Position numbers and translations under genes: made by a program
Notes under the pieces: model-generated
The model's database searches: none
What the model saw: only the letters and a program-made list of their open reading frames with translations
What the model was told of the DNA's origin: nothing
From: Paucisalibacillus globulus
Lineage (GTDB): Bacteria; Bacillota; Bacilli; Bacillales; Amphibacillaceae
DNA: 41,549 bases
Reading direction: 5' to 3'
Assembly: GCF_900184735.1 (NCBI RefSeq)
Contig: NZ_LT855386.1
Span: 353,338-394,886 of the forward strand
Shown here: piece after piece, positions 7,067 to 16,129 of the stretch
Layout: every line of letters starts with the position of its first letter
How positions within the stretch are numbered: the stretch's first letter is position 1

Positions 7067-8284
7067 TTAAAATGGACGAACTTTTCCTTTTTTCAATAAA
7101 AGTTTTGGACCACCTAGTAAAAATAAATATCGATCATCTACTACTTTTTTCATTGTTGCAGCTGCCTTACCATATAACTTTTTATCACCTAAAATAGCTC
7201 CCATTCCATCTGTGACGCCTAAACTAGCAACTGTTCCTTTATCACTAAAAACAAATTCTTCTAATGGTTCATTGTGGATAAGGGCCCTTATATTATTCCC
7301 GCAAGTTGTTGCATGTTGCATTGCGGCTTGAGCAGTTGGCGGATAAGGGCGGTTAGCTTGCTTATCCATTACCCATGCACAATCTCCTAGTATAAAAATA
7401 TTATTGTATCCAGGCGCTCGCAAATCACCATGTACTGTTACCTTTCCTTTAGTTAAGTCGAAACCTGACTTGCCTAATATGGAACTACCGGTAACACCAC
7501 CTGTCCAAACAATAGTACCCGCCTTAATTAATTCATTATTTTCTCCAACGATAAACCCTTCTTCAGTACACTCATGAATACGAGTGCCCTCCATGATATG
7601 AGCACCACGTTCTTGTAATGATTTTCTGGCATAGGTTACTAGATCTTTGTCAAAGTTAGGGAGTATACTCGGTGCTGCCTCGACATTAACAATCTTCACT
7701 TTCCCTCTATCTATATCATATTTTTTACATAGCTTTGGAACCTTCTCCACAAGCTCCCCAACAAATTCAATTCCAGTAAACCCACCGCCTCCAACCAAGA
7801 TGTTCAGACTGGATTCATGCGCATTAGGATCATTATTGAATTTCGCAAATTGATATTCGATATGTTCACGTATTAATCGACAAGAATCAAAATCCTCAAT
7901 AAAAAATGCATGTTCATCCATACCCTTTATTCCAAATGTGTTGGTTTCATAACCGAGACACACCACCAAGTAATCATAAGTCAACTCGCTATTTTCTAGA
8001 ATAACCCTGTTATCATCTTTTTCAATTTTAACAACCGTATCATAGATCAACCGTACTCTATTCGGATTAATTATATCTCGAATCATAATTCGAACTTGAT
8101 TTTGATTAATAGTACCCGCTGCTAATTCATGGAGCCATGTAGTTTGATAGTGATAATTATGTTTATTGACTAATATTATTTCTGCTTCTTCTGGAGAGAG
8201 ATTTTTTATGAGTCTCTTTGTTGTCATCATGCCTGCATAGCCTGCACCTAACACAACAATCCGAGGCTTGTTATTCAATGTCAT
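7067..8284 (-). CDS. Type II NADH dehydrogenase (NDH-2)
   Basis: 405-residue FAD enzyme close to B. subtilis YumB/YjlD. The FAD dinucleotide motif is VVLGAGYAG near the N-terminus, the second Rossmann motif is LVGGGGFTGIE for NADH, and FILGDCAW and RPYPPTAQAAMQ contact FAD and quinone. The hydrophobic C-terminus LFLLGGPKLLLKKGK should anchor it to the membrane face. It passes electrons from NADH to menaquinone without pumping protons, feeding oxidases such as the Qox enzyme encoded at 34.5-38.3 kb. The start ATG has AAGGGTGAA immediately upstream. A small membrane peptide follows in the same unit. Confidence 0.92.
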   Translation of the reverse strand: MTLNNKPRIVVLGAGYAGMMTTKRLIKNLSPEEAEIILVNKHNYHYQTTWLHELAAGTINQNQVRIMIRDIINPNRVRLIYDTVVKIEKDDNRVILENSELTYDYLVVCLGYETNTFGIKGMDEHAFFIEDFDSCRLIREHIEYQFAKFNNDPNAHESSLNILVGGGGFTGIEFVGELVEKVPKLCKKYDIDRGKVKIVNVEAAPSILPNFDKDLVTYARKSLQERGAHIMEGTRIHECTEEGFIVGENNELIKAGTIVWTGGVTGSSILGKSGFDLTKGKVTVHGDLRAPGYNNIFILGDCAWVMDKQANRPYPPTAQAAMQHATTCGNNIRALIHNEPLEEFVFSDKGTVASLGVTDGMGAILGDKKLYGKAAATMKKVVDDRYLFLLGGPKLLLKKGKVRPF

Positions 8285-8441
8285 TTCACCCTTTTCACTA
8301 TTACTTGCGATCGAACTTTAAACGGTAAACAGTTTAGTATTATGCATAATTTTTGATAATATCCGATACTAACTTCTTTTCTAAATGGATGATTAAATAT
8401 CACTGGACTAGCATAAGTATGGTTAGTAGGGGGGATTGTTT

Positions 8442-8885
8442 ATGCCTTTAAAAACTGTGGAATATCTATCTGATGAAACAATAAACAAATTAAAGGAAGT
8501 TATTAAAAAAAGTAAAAAGAAGAAACGATATGAGAGATTACGAAATAACTCTCTAATAGTAGCACTATTACTTTTACTCACGTTTTTTTCAATACTCTAT
8601 GTTGTCGATGTACGTTATGTTTCTGATCCATTTTCTACATTTGCGAATATCCTATTAAATCCTTATTATTTATTTATTATTGGCTTAATATCACTTTCAT
8701 TTGTCTATTATAATTTTTACCAGAAAAAGCTTAAAAAAGAGAAAGACAAGCTAAATAATGTTCGAAAAGAAGTTATCGATTACCTTAATGATTCCAAAAA
8801 TATGAACCTACAGGAAAAGGTTGATGCCATTAAAAAAGAGATGAAAGATGTTTATGATATTAATTTGTATGTTAAAAACAAGTAA
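8442..8885 (+). CDS. DUF2663-like (YpbF-like) two-TM protein
   Basis: 147 residues. A basic N-terminal stretch (KKSKKKKRYERLR) precedes two membrane helices (about 41-58 and 76-95), followed by a lysine-rich coiled-coil-prone tail. The arrangement resembles B. subtilis YpbF (DUF2663), function unknown; the match is by architecture and remembered sequence, so moderate. I chose the ATG at 8442 because AGGGGGG lies seven bases upstream; a TTG two codons earlier is less well placed. Downstream lies the first structured repeat element, whose GAGGCTGGGACA hairpin end may act as its terminator. Confidence 0.5.
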   Translation: MPLKTVEYLSDETINKLKEVIKKSKKKKRYERLRNNSLIVALLLLLTFFSILYVVDVRYVSDPFSTFANILLNPYYLFIIGLISLSFVYYNFYQKKLKKEKDKLNNVRKEVIDYLNDSKNMNLQEKVDAIKKEMKDVYDINLYVKNK

Positions 8886-8929
8886 TAACATCCACTATGT
8901 AAATCGCATTGTTATAAGAAAGTAATAAA

Positions 8930-9240
8930 AAAGAGGCTGGGACATAACTAAAAGTATAAGTTGAGAACCTGAACGATACACCACATCAGCTCCGGAAATA
9001 TACGGAGACTCCTACGGGAGGATAGGCATCGGTGAGACCCCGGAAGAGCTTTAGCTCTGAGGAGGCTCACCAGCCGCCCGTGGAAAGCGTAGTATATTTC
9101 CGGACCCCGGAAGAGCTTTAGCTCTGAGGAGGCTCACCAGCCGCCCGTGGAAAGCGTAGTATATTTCCGGAGCGGGTCTATGCGCTTTTCATGTTCGTTC
9201 GGATTTTAATCAACTAAAACTCTTTTGTCCCAGCCTCTTT
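8930..9240. repeat. Dispersed structured repeat, copy 1, bounded by AAAGAGGCTGGGACA inverted repeats
   Basis: The element begins AAAGAGGCTGGGACA (8930-8944) and ends with the perfect complement TGTCCCAGCCTCTTT (9226-9240). The inside folds into nested palindromes: CGGAAATATAC/GTATATTTCCG outside, then ACGGG/CCCGT, GGTGAG/CTCACC and AGAGCT/AGCTCT towards the centre. A 67-base unit is exactly duplicated in tandem (9037-9103 and 9104-9170). A near-identical copy lies inverted at 29254-29524. There is no coding capacity. GC content is clearly above the surrounding sequence. Confidence 0.85.
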
Positions 9241-9251
9241 AAATATAGGTG

Positions 9252-10589
9252 TTACTTCACCTGTTGTAAGGTCTCGGATGAAATATCCATAATGGTTGTA
9301 CCTGGATAATAAAATGAAATAATCTCCCTATAATTCTTTCCCTGTTCTCCCATAAAATGTGCTCCCCATTGACTCATCCCTACTCCATGCCCAAAACCTC
9401 TACCCTTCATCGTATATACACCACTATTCAACTGAAGGGAATCAATTAAATAACTTTTAAAAATAGTCCCCCCTATCATGGGACGAATACGGTTTAAATT
9501 CATATCTTTTAATTGAACTTGCTCAAACAAAACCAATCCTTCAAAAATACGTCTCATAAATGTCACACTGATCGAACCACTAACACTTCTCCCCGAATCA
9601 AGTTGATCTCCTTTTAGTTCAAATTCAGGTACAGTTAATATTTTAATGTCACCTGGATACCCATTACGATTTAACCAACTTTTGATGGTATCGGTAATGT
9701 CCTTATCTCTTTCCGCCGTATTTTCCCACCAGTTTGGATTGCTGAAATCAATGCTTTCATAGTCAATTTGTGTTTCGTGTAATGAAAATTCCCATGGATG
9801 AGTTGGATCAAATGGATCATCCTTAATAGGAAAATAATTTAAAGGTTGTCCCCCCCAAACATTCGCATTATTTTCCGTTACACCACCATTACTCGCTGAG
9901 TAAAATGTTTCAACTAATCGGTTATTATGTGTTATTACTTCACCCTTTGTTTCTTCTACAGCTTTTGTCGTATTGATATCCCACTCATAGCCACCATAAA
10001 CTTGGTAGCTTATCGTATCATCCATTACCTGATCCATTTTAGATACAGCATAGGTTCTTGCTGCTAATGTTTGCGCTTTTAACGTTTCGAGCCCCCATGA
10101 CGAGAAAACTTCAAACGGAACAACTCCTTTTAAATAATCCTCTAACGGCAATTGGTTTATCGGACGTATTGAATGATCTTCTTCAACAATAAATTCCATC
10201 GCACCTAAGTATGGTCTATCATTAATAAAGACGACATGGTTTGTGTCATATACTTGAGGGACTAAGATTAATCCTCCAGTTATTTTTTGTTTCTTCTGAC
10301 CCTTGTTTTTTAGATATAGTTCTCCTTTCTTTAGTGATAATGTATAATTCACTCCTTCTTTTAAATGTAATGTTGGGTCTAGACTAAAATAGTCTCCTTC
10401 AATTCGGATGTCTAATTCGTGCGTGTTTCCAATATAGTTCCTGAGTTTAACAGTAACCATCTGGTCAGCACTTACTAAATTCGGTACAAGTAATATTCCT
10501 ATTATGGTGAATATAAATGTTATATATCTCATGTGGATATTTTTTCTTAGGTTTGCTTTTATATACATAGTAAAAAAGTAGATTGACAT
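9252..10589 (-). CDS. SpoIID/LytB-domain exported protein
   Basis: 445 residues from the first ATG. Residues ~20-42 form a signal peptide or anchor (ITFIFTIIGILLVPNLVSA). The SpoIID/LytB domain follows, with LPLEDYLKGVVPFEV, LKAQTLAARTYA, FYSASNGGVTE and GHGVGMSQWGA near the C-terminus. SpoIID enzymes are lytic transglycosylases acting on denuded glycan strands; LytB-type proteins modify amidases. The start is uncertain: ATG at 10589 has only a weak ribosome-binding site, and internal ATGs at 10568 and 10532 (the latter placing the signal peptide at the N-terminus) are possible. It is larger than SpoIID of B. subtilis (about 340 residues), so it is likely a paralogue rather than SpoIID itself. 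Confidence 0.85.
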   Translation of the reverse strand: MSIYFFTMYIKANLRKNIHMRYITFIFTIIGILLVPNLVSADQMVTVKLRNYIGNTHELDIRIEGDYFSLDPTLHLKEGVNYTLSLKKGELYLKNKGQKKQKITGGLILVPQVYDTNHVVFINDRPYLGAMEFIVEEDHSIRPINQLPLEDYLKGVVPFEVFSSWGLETLKAQTLAARTYAVSKMDQVMDDTISYQVYGGYEWDINTTKAVEETKGEVITHNNRLVETFYSASNGGVTENNANVWGGQPLNYFPIKDDPFDPTHPWEFSLHETQIDYESIDFSNPNWWENTAERDKDITDTIKSWLNRNGYPGDIKILTVPEFELKGDQLDSGRSVSGSISVTFMRRIFEGLVLFEQVQLKDMNLNRIRPMIGGTIFKSYLIDSLQLNSGVYTMKGRGFGHGVGMSQWGAHFMGEQGKNYREIISFYYPGTTIMDISSETLQQVK

Positions 10590-10611
10590 AATTCTTCATT
10601 CCGTGTAATAT
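10583..10611 (+). promoter_or_regulatory. SigA-type promoter of the pyrP leader
   Basis: TTGACA (10583-10588), a 17-base spacer, then TAATAT (10606-10611). The -35 box overlaps the putative start codon of the divergent SpoIID-domain gene. Confidence 0.8.
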
Positions 10612-10616
10612 GTATT

Positions 10617-10771
10617 TAAGTTCATACGGTTACCTTTAATTCAGTCCTGTGAGACTGACAAGGTGTGTAAGGCAGTAAGGCTGTCTTATATATTCATAGA
10701 AATGGTCTGTCCATTTCTATACTCTTATGCTTTTTAGCACCTTGTCCTTTTTTAGGCAAGGTGCTTTTTTA
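10617..10771 (+). promoter_or_regulatory. PyrR-dependent attenuator in front of the uracil permease
   Basis: The leader has a PyrR-binding hairpin TCAGTCCTGTGAGACTGA (10641-10658), matching the AGUCC-N-GNGAGG-U type site. Directly after it comes ACAAGGTG, which can pair with CACCTTGT (10738-10745) as antiterminator. The terminator is AGCACCTTG/CAAGGTGCT (10736-10765) followed by a run of Ts. A further perfect hairpin (AGAAATGG/CCATTTCT) lies between. With UMP bound, PyrR should stabilise its hairpin, block the antiterminator and stop transcription. Confidence 0.92.
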
Positions 10772-10821
10772 TTTCTCTTACTTGGTAACTGATGAACAAT
10801 TTATTAAGGGAGAGAATTTTA

Positions 10822-12096
10822 ATGGCACAATATGATGAAATACAAGTAGATCAACGTTTACCATTTTTACAAAGCTTACCACTAAGTTTCCAGCACTTAT
10901 TTGCAATGTTTGGATCTACTGTATTAGTACCAATTATTTTTGGGGTAAACCCAGCTACTATTCTATTAATGAATGGGATTGGAACATTATTATACCTATT
11001 TATTACAAAAGGAAAAATTCCTGCTTATCTAGGATCTAGTTTTGCATTTATCGCGCCAGTTGGATTAGTCATTAGTCAATTCGGATATGGATATGCATTA
11101 GGTGGCTTCCTTGCAGTGGGAATCATTCTAACCCTTGTAGGTCTGTTAGTAAAGTTTGCAGGTACTGGATGGATTGACGTATTATTCCCACCTGCAGCAA
11201 TGGGAGCAATTGTTGCTGTTATTGGATTAGAATTAGTACCAGTTGCCGCTAGGAATGCGGGGTTAATTGCTCAAAATGCAGGAGATACTTCTTGGACAAT
11301 GGACCCAACAACAGTGATTGTGGCACTTCTTACATTAGGAATAACGGTTATTGGTTGGGTAACATTCCGCGGGTTCTTTAAAATTATCCCTATACTTATT
11401 GGTTTTGTGGCAGGTTATGTTATCGCGTATTTCTTTGGATTAGTAGATTTTGAACCAGTTAAAGAGGCAGCTTGGATTCAAGTACCAACATTCTACACCA
11501 TGCAATTTGATTGGTCTGCAATTCTTATTATCGTTCCAGCTGCATTAGTACTTATTCCAGAACATATTGGGCACCTTTTTGTAACGTCTAACATTGTTAA
11601 GAAGGATTTAGCAAAAGACCCTGGACTTGATCGTTCCCTAATGGGTAATGGTATTTCCACAATACTTTCTAGTTTTGTAGGTTCTACACCAAATACAACT
11701 TATGGAGAGAACATTGGTGTACTAGCAATAACAAGAGTTTATTCCACATGGATTATTGGTGGAGCTGCCGTTATCTCTGTACTTCTATCATTTGTAGGTA
11801 AGCTTGCAGCACTTATCACTTCAGTTCCACCAGCAGTACTTGGCGGAATTTCCTTACTATTATTTGGAATCATTGCTGCTAGTGGGATTAGAATGCTAGT
11901 AGAAGCCAAAGTTGACTATAGTAAGTCCCAAAACCTGATTTTAACTTGTGTCATTTTAGTCATTGGTATTAGTGGTGCAACTGTACAAATTGGTGAGGTT
12001 GGACTTTCAGGTATGGGATTAGCAACTGTTATAGGAATTTTACTCAGTCTACTTTTCAAAGTATTTGATGTATTAAAACTATCTAACGAAAAATAG
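10822..12096 (+). CDS. pyrP: Uracil permease PyrP (NCS2 family)
   Basis: 424-residue nucleobase:proton symporter with about 12-14 hydrophobic segments. It opens with VDQRLPFLQSLPLSFQHLFA and has the NCS2 signature regions around ELVPVAARNAG, IPEHIGHLFVTSN and GSTPNTTYGENIGVLAITRV. The PyrR attenuator upstream identifies the substrate class as uracil. The start is the ATG at 10822 with AAGGGAGAG seven bases before it; an in-frame ATG at 10792 sits too close to the terminator and lacks a site. It is monocistronic, ending at a hairpin shared with topB, and is separate from the biosynthetic pyr operon. Confidence 0.93.
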   Translation: MAQYDEIQVDQRLPFLQSLPLSFQHLFAMFGSTVLVPIIFGVNPATILLMNGIGTLLYLFITKGKIPAYLGSSFAFIAPVGLVISQFGYGYALGGFLAVGIILTLVGLLVKFAGTGWIDVLFPPAAMGAIVAVIGLELVPVAARNAGLIAQNAGDTSWTMDPTTVIVALLTLGITVIGWVTFRGFFKIIPILIGFVAGYVIAYFFGLVDFEPVKEAAWIQVPTFYTMQFDWSAILIIVPAALVLIPEHIGHLFVTSNIVKKDLAKDPGLDRSLMGNGISTILSSFVGSTPNTTYGENIGVLAITRVYSTWIIGGAAVISVLLSFVGKLAALITSVPPAVLGGISLLLFGIIAASGIRMLVEAKVDYSKSQNLILTCVILVIGISGATVQIGEVGLSGMGLATVIGILLSLLFKVFDVLKLSNEK

Positions 12097-12122
12097 TATT
12101 TATTATCTACTAGATTAAAAGA

Positions 12123-12164
12123 AAAAGCTGGGATGTCATTTTAAATGAATCCCAGCTTCTTTTA
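12123..12164. terminator. Bidirectional terminator between pyrP and topB
   Basis: AAGCTGGGAT / ATCCCAGCTT with an inner TCATT/AATGA stem, A-rich on the left and T-rich on the right. The right side overlaps the last codon of the topB-like gene. Confidence 0.85.
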
Positions 12165-14318
12165 CTTTTCAAACTCCATATTCCATGAATAGTACTCATT
12201 TTGCGGATTTTTATCATAACTTAAATAGGCGTTGAATTTCTTCCCTTGTTTACTAGTTAAACCCTTTACATACGCCTTTTTATTCTTAAGTAAACTTTTT
12301 ACCATGGTTTTTGTAGGTCTTTTCTTTAAAGCTGATAAATACTTATCATTTTTCCAGATTACAAACTTGCAACCTTTTTTCCAATTACTACAACCAAAAC
12401 CTTTTCTCCCCTCAACAATCTTCCCACCACAATTTGGGCATGTTCCTAGTACTTCGTTAGATGGTTTCTTTGAGCTACCCGTTATTTCATGAATGATAAT
12501 CTCTTTATCTTTCTTAATTATATCAACTGATTCGGTTGTAAATCTAAAGATCGTATCAAGAAATATGTTTTTCTTAACTGTTCCCTTTTGAATATCAGAA
12601 AGTGTTTTTTCCAGACGACCGGTAAATTCCAGATCAAAAAGAGATTTAACTGGGAATGTATCGACTAATCTCCTACCCAATTCGGTAGTAACCAAATTTT
12701 TACCATTTGCAGAAATATAACCGACGTCTTTTAGTTTCTTTATTGTTTCCGCTCTTGTTGCAGGTGTTCCAATACTAAACCCAGTCAATATGTTTCCAAC
12801 TAACTCTTCATCCTCTTCCTTAATACTCCTTCCACACGTCTCCATCACTCGAAGTAGTGTCTTCTCAGTATGTGGTTTTGGGGGTTGAGTGACATGGGTT
12901 GATACCTCTGATGTATCTACAGTGACTTTTTCATCTTGTTGAACAACTGGAAGTAACTTGTCCTTTGAGGAGATTCTTTCTACCTTTTTCCAGCCTTCCA
13001 CTAGTTGTACTTTCCCTTTGGACTCAAATATTCCTTCTAGGTCTACATGCAAAACCTTCGTCTTAAGTCGAGTTTCTTCATACTCTGCAATCGGCATAAA
13101 TTGGGCAATAAAGCGATTTTTGATGGCTGTATAGACAATTTGCTCGTCTGCTGTTAAACGGCTAGGCTTCATATAGGTTGGGATAATTGCACTGTGACTT
13201 TCTACTTTTGCATTGTTAAACACACGCTTCGTTTTCATAAATTTAATTTCATCTTTATACGGTAAATCTGCCGAAAGTGTAGTTAACACTTTCGCTGTTT
13301 TACCCACTAAGCTTTCCTCTAGTGCGGTACTTGAGGTTCTTGGATATGTGATAAATTTCTTTTCGTATAACGATTGAGCAACCTTAAGAACCTTATCGGA
13401 AGTCCATCCCTTATACTTACTAGTAATAAATCCTTGTAAGTTTGATAGATTAAAAAGAAACGGTGGAAATTCTTTTTTCTTTTCAACTTTCTTATCGAGA
13501 ATAACTGCTTCTTTCTGTTGAATAAGCTCTTCAACTTTTACTAGGATATCCTTTTTCTTAAATTTTTCTTCTTTCCCCACTACATATGTCCCTTCATATG
13601 TTTCACTTTTACTTGTCATAAAAGTTGCCGTGAGCTTGAAAAAGTCTTCCGGAACAAAACTTTCAATCTCTTTATCTCGATCATAAATAATCTTTAAAGT
13701 AGGGAGTAGTACACGACCAATGTTTAATGCCTTTCCCTTTCCTTTTTGATATTTCAATGTTGCAACTGAGGTTAAATTGATACCGATTACCCAGTCTGCC
13801 CATTGTCTACTAACTCCCGCATCTTGCAGGTGCCGTAATTCATCATTTAGCTTTAATGAATCAAGTCCTCTAAGTACTTCATCTCTAGTCCATTCATTTA
13901 ACAACAACCGGTAAACAGGTTTAGTTGGCCTAGCTTTATAAATAATACTATCACCAATCAACTGACCTTCCCGATCATAGTCACATGCTGAGATGATACC
14001 ATCAATATCTACCCGCTTCATCAAACTATGTATAATTGTTAGTTGCTTCTTAGCACCTTGATCTGCCCATTGTCTGTTTTTAGGATTACTTTTTACTTTA
14101 TACTCAAACTTCTCTGGGATGAATGGGAAATTATCCATTTTCCATCTTGCCATTTTGGTATCATAATCTTTTGCATCAAATAATTGTAATAAGTGTCCAA
14201 AAGCCCAGGTTATAACATACTGATTTCCTTCAAAGTAACCATCTTTTTTGCCTTTAATGCCAAGTGCATCAGCAATATTCTTTGCAACAGATGGCTTCTC
14301 TGCAATAATTAATTTCAA
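12162..14318 (-). CDS. topB: DNA topoisomerase III (type IA)
   Basis: 718 residues. The Toprim domain starts MKLIIAEKPSVAKNIADALG and carries the acidic DYDREG at 113-118. The active-site tyrosine is Y325 in KFITYPRTSS. The C-terminus has a four-cysteine zinc finger (CPNCGG...CSNWKKGC) and a repeat-type tail. It relaxes negative supercoils and decatenates. The start is TTG at 14318 with AGAAGGTG upstream. One odd point: the usual GRVQTPTL motif reads GRVLLPTL (about 201-208), a double change next to the DNA path that suggests a divergent TopB branch. Single-gene unit. Confidence 0.93.
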   Translation of the reverse strand: MKLIIAEKPSVAKNIADALGIKGKKDGYFEGNQYVITWAFGHLLQLFDAKDYDTKMARWKMDNFPFIPEKFEYKVKSNPKNRQWADQGAKKQLTIIHSLMKRVDIDGIISACDYDREGQLIGDSIIYKARPTKPVYRLLLNEWTRDEVLRGLDSLKLNDELRHLQDAGVSRQWADWVIGINLTSVATLKYQKGKGKALNIGRVLLPTLKIIYDRDKEIESFVPEDFFKLTATFMTSKSETYEGTYVVGKEEKFKKKDILVKVEELIQQKEAVILDKKVEKKKEFPPFLFNLSNLQGFITSKYKGWTSDKVLKVAQSLYEKKFITYPRTSSTALEESLVGKTAKVLTTLSADLPYKDEIKFMKTKRVFNNAKVESHSAIIPTYMKPSRLTADEQIVYTAIKNRFIAQFMPIAEYEETRLKTKVLHVDLEGIFESKGKVQLVEGWKKVERISSKDKLLPVVQQDEKVTVDTSEVSTHVTQPPKPHTEKTLLRVMETCGRSIKEEDEELVGNILTGFSIGTPATRAETIKKLKDVGYISANGKNLVTTELGRRLVDTFPVKSLFDLEFTGRLEKTLSDIQKGTVKKNIFLDTIFRFTTESVDIIKKDKEIIIHEITGSSKKPSNEVLGTCPNCGGKIVEGRKGFGCSNWKKGCKFVIWKNDKYLSALKKRPTKTMVKSLLKNKKAYVKGLTSKQGKKFNAYLSYDKNPQNEYYSWNMEFEK

Positions 14319-14494
14319 AAAAGCACCTTCTTTCCGTATAGAAAAAATGTTAAAGAGAGGAATTATTTATTGGGATCAAAATAGAGGTTAGAAAAGAGAG
14401 TGAATCTATTATACTACATATTTTTACTTTTTATAAGGAATATCGAGTTGTTTAAAATATAGTGAAGCTTAATACCTGTATGATAAAAAGAATT

Positions 14495-14530
14495 AAAAGC
14501 AAAACAATCACGAAACGATTGTTTTGCTTT
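14495..14530 (-). terminator. Terminator of the S13 carboxypeptidase gene
   Basis: AAAAGCAAAACAATC / GATTGTTTTGCTTTT with a 7-base loop. It overlaps the stop codon of the minus-strand gene and is followed on that strand by a T-rich stretch. Confidence 0.85.
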
Positions 14531-15905
14531 TTTCAGAGATAATGTACTCAACTAACTTGTCGATAATATCTGGTCCATCTTCTTCATCTAGGAGATTATT
14601 CAACATAATGGAGAAAATGAGCTCTTCCCCTTCCTTTGTCTTTAAATATCCCGACAAAGTACTAACCCCCATAATCGTTCCAGTTTTCGCATGTACCTCT
14701 AACCCATACATTCGGTCATTCAACGTACCTCCTATCATCCGGTCCTCATTACCAGCAACAGGAAGAGAACGATAGAAGCTATTAAACCAAGGCTCTTCTT
14801 GAATACGGAAAAGAAATTTCGAGATTTCATTTGGTTGAATTAGTGTAACATGTGAAATGCCAGAGCCATCACGGATTAGTAGCTTACTAGTATCTACTCC
14901 TAATGTATTTAGCGTCTCTTCCATTACGTTTAATCCACAATCCCAACTTCCTTCTCCCTTTACAACCTTACCTAATTCTTTAACAATCATTTCCCCATGA
15001 CCGTTATTGCTCAACTTCATAAAAGGGACACTTAAATCTGCTAAAGATATCGAATCACGTACATATAGAAGACTGGCTTGTTTAGGTGTAACTCCTCTAA
15101 TTGCTGTGCCACTGGTACTAATCCCTAACTTCTTTAAAGCGTTCTGGAATAACTCTATTGCATAGTCAGTTGGTTCCCAAACCGCCACCCATTCTTTTAG
15201 ACTTTCAGAGTTAAGTGAAATACTTCCCTCTACTACAACATCATTATTCCCGTGAAGTCGTATTACCGTTATTTCCGACTCACCCTCCTCGACATGGGAT
15301 TCTGTAGTGATTGCCCTATTTATAATGTTTATATAATTGGTCAACGGTGTTAATGAGATGGTAGGTTTTTCACCTGGTTTATCTCCGGGAGAGATGGTAA
15401 GCATTACTGTGCCTGTATCATAATCTTGATTAGGTGAAGCTGTTAAAGCAGATACCTGTGCACCATAATAATAATGTTCATCATTCCAATTCAAGTCCTG
15501 TGACAATCGAACATCATCATACCATGTATCATCACCAATTATATCCCCCTGGATCTCTAGAATTCCTTTTTCCTTTATCACTTGAGCAAGATATTCAAAA
15601 TCTTGTTGTAACAAGGTTGGATCTCCTTTGCCTTTTAAATAGAGATTTCCAATTAATATATGGTCTTTTATTTCACCATCAATCCATAACTCAGTTGAGA
15701 AGGTATAGTTTTCCCCTAATACTGCAAATCCTGTAGCACAAGAGAAAATCTTCATATTTGATGCTGGATGCAGTCGAGTATCTCCCAAATGTTCATATAA
15801 TAATTCGCCTGTTTTTCTTGTTCGTATACTTATTCCAGCAAGTGCCCCCTGAAGATTAGGTTCACTTTTCATAAAATGATGAAATTTCCTCCATTTTTCA
15901 TCCAT
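14508..15905 (-). CDS. S13-family D-alanyl-D-alanine carboxypeptidase/endopeptidase (PBP4/DacB type)
   Basis: 465 residues. Penicillin-binding motifs are present in order: S49-x-x-K52 in HPASNMKIF, SNN in MKLSNNGHGE, and KTG in VHAKTGTIMG. The inserted domain between the first two motifs is typical of S13 enzymes, which remove the terminal D-Ala or cut cross-links in peptidoglycan. Unusually there is no signal peptide: the sequence starts MDEKWRKFHHFMKSEPN and goes straight into the enzyme. An in-frame TAA lies six codons upstream of the ATG, with AAGGAG between, so the start is secure. Either it acts inside the cell, is exported by another route, or works after lysis. Confidence 0.9.
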   Translation of the reverse strand: MDEKWRKFHHFMKSEPNLQGALAGISIRTRKTGELLYEHLGDTRLHPASNMKIFSCATGFAVLGENYTFSTELWIDGEIKDHILIGNLYLKGKGDPTLLQQDFEYLAQVIKEKGILEIQGDIIGDDTWYDDVRLSQDLNWNDEHYYYGAQVSALTASPNQDYDTGTVMLTISPGDKPGEKPTISLTPLTNYINIINRAITTESHVEEGESEITVIRLHGNNDVVVEGSISLNSESLKEWVAVWEPTDYAIELFQNALKKLGISTSGTAIRGVTPKQASLLYVRDSISLADLSVPFMKLSNNGHGEMIVKELGKVVKGEGSWDCGLNVMEETLNTLGVDTSKLLIRDGSGISHVTLIQPNEISKFLFRIQEEPWFNSFYRSLPVAGNEDRMIGGTLNDRMYGLEVHAKTGTIMGVSTLSGYLKTKEGEELIFSIMLNNLLDEEDGPDIIDKLVEYIISEKSKTIVS

Positions 15906-16129
15906 AAAGTTTACTCCTTTTTATTTGTTTTTCATTTTCCCTATTGATTCTTCCTACCTAGGTACATATTTTTAGCCTGATTATCGAGGTTTTCCAGGAA
16001 AACTTTCCTCTTTTTCTACAAAAATATATAATAAACTACCTATTTTCCCATTTTGTTGAATATTGTCATTATTATATAGTATTCTAACTTATTTTTGCTT
16101 ATAATAAAACCCAGAGAGGTGAGGGAAAT

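Noticed and set aside
9037-9170. Possible CRISPR array from the tandem 67-base units
   Set aside because: Only two units, no spacers, and the unit is part of a larger palindromic element; no cas genes.
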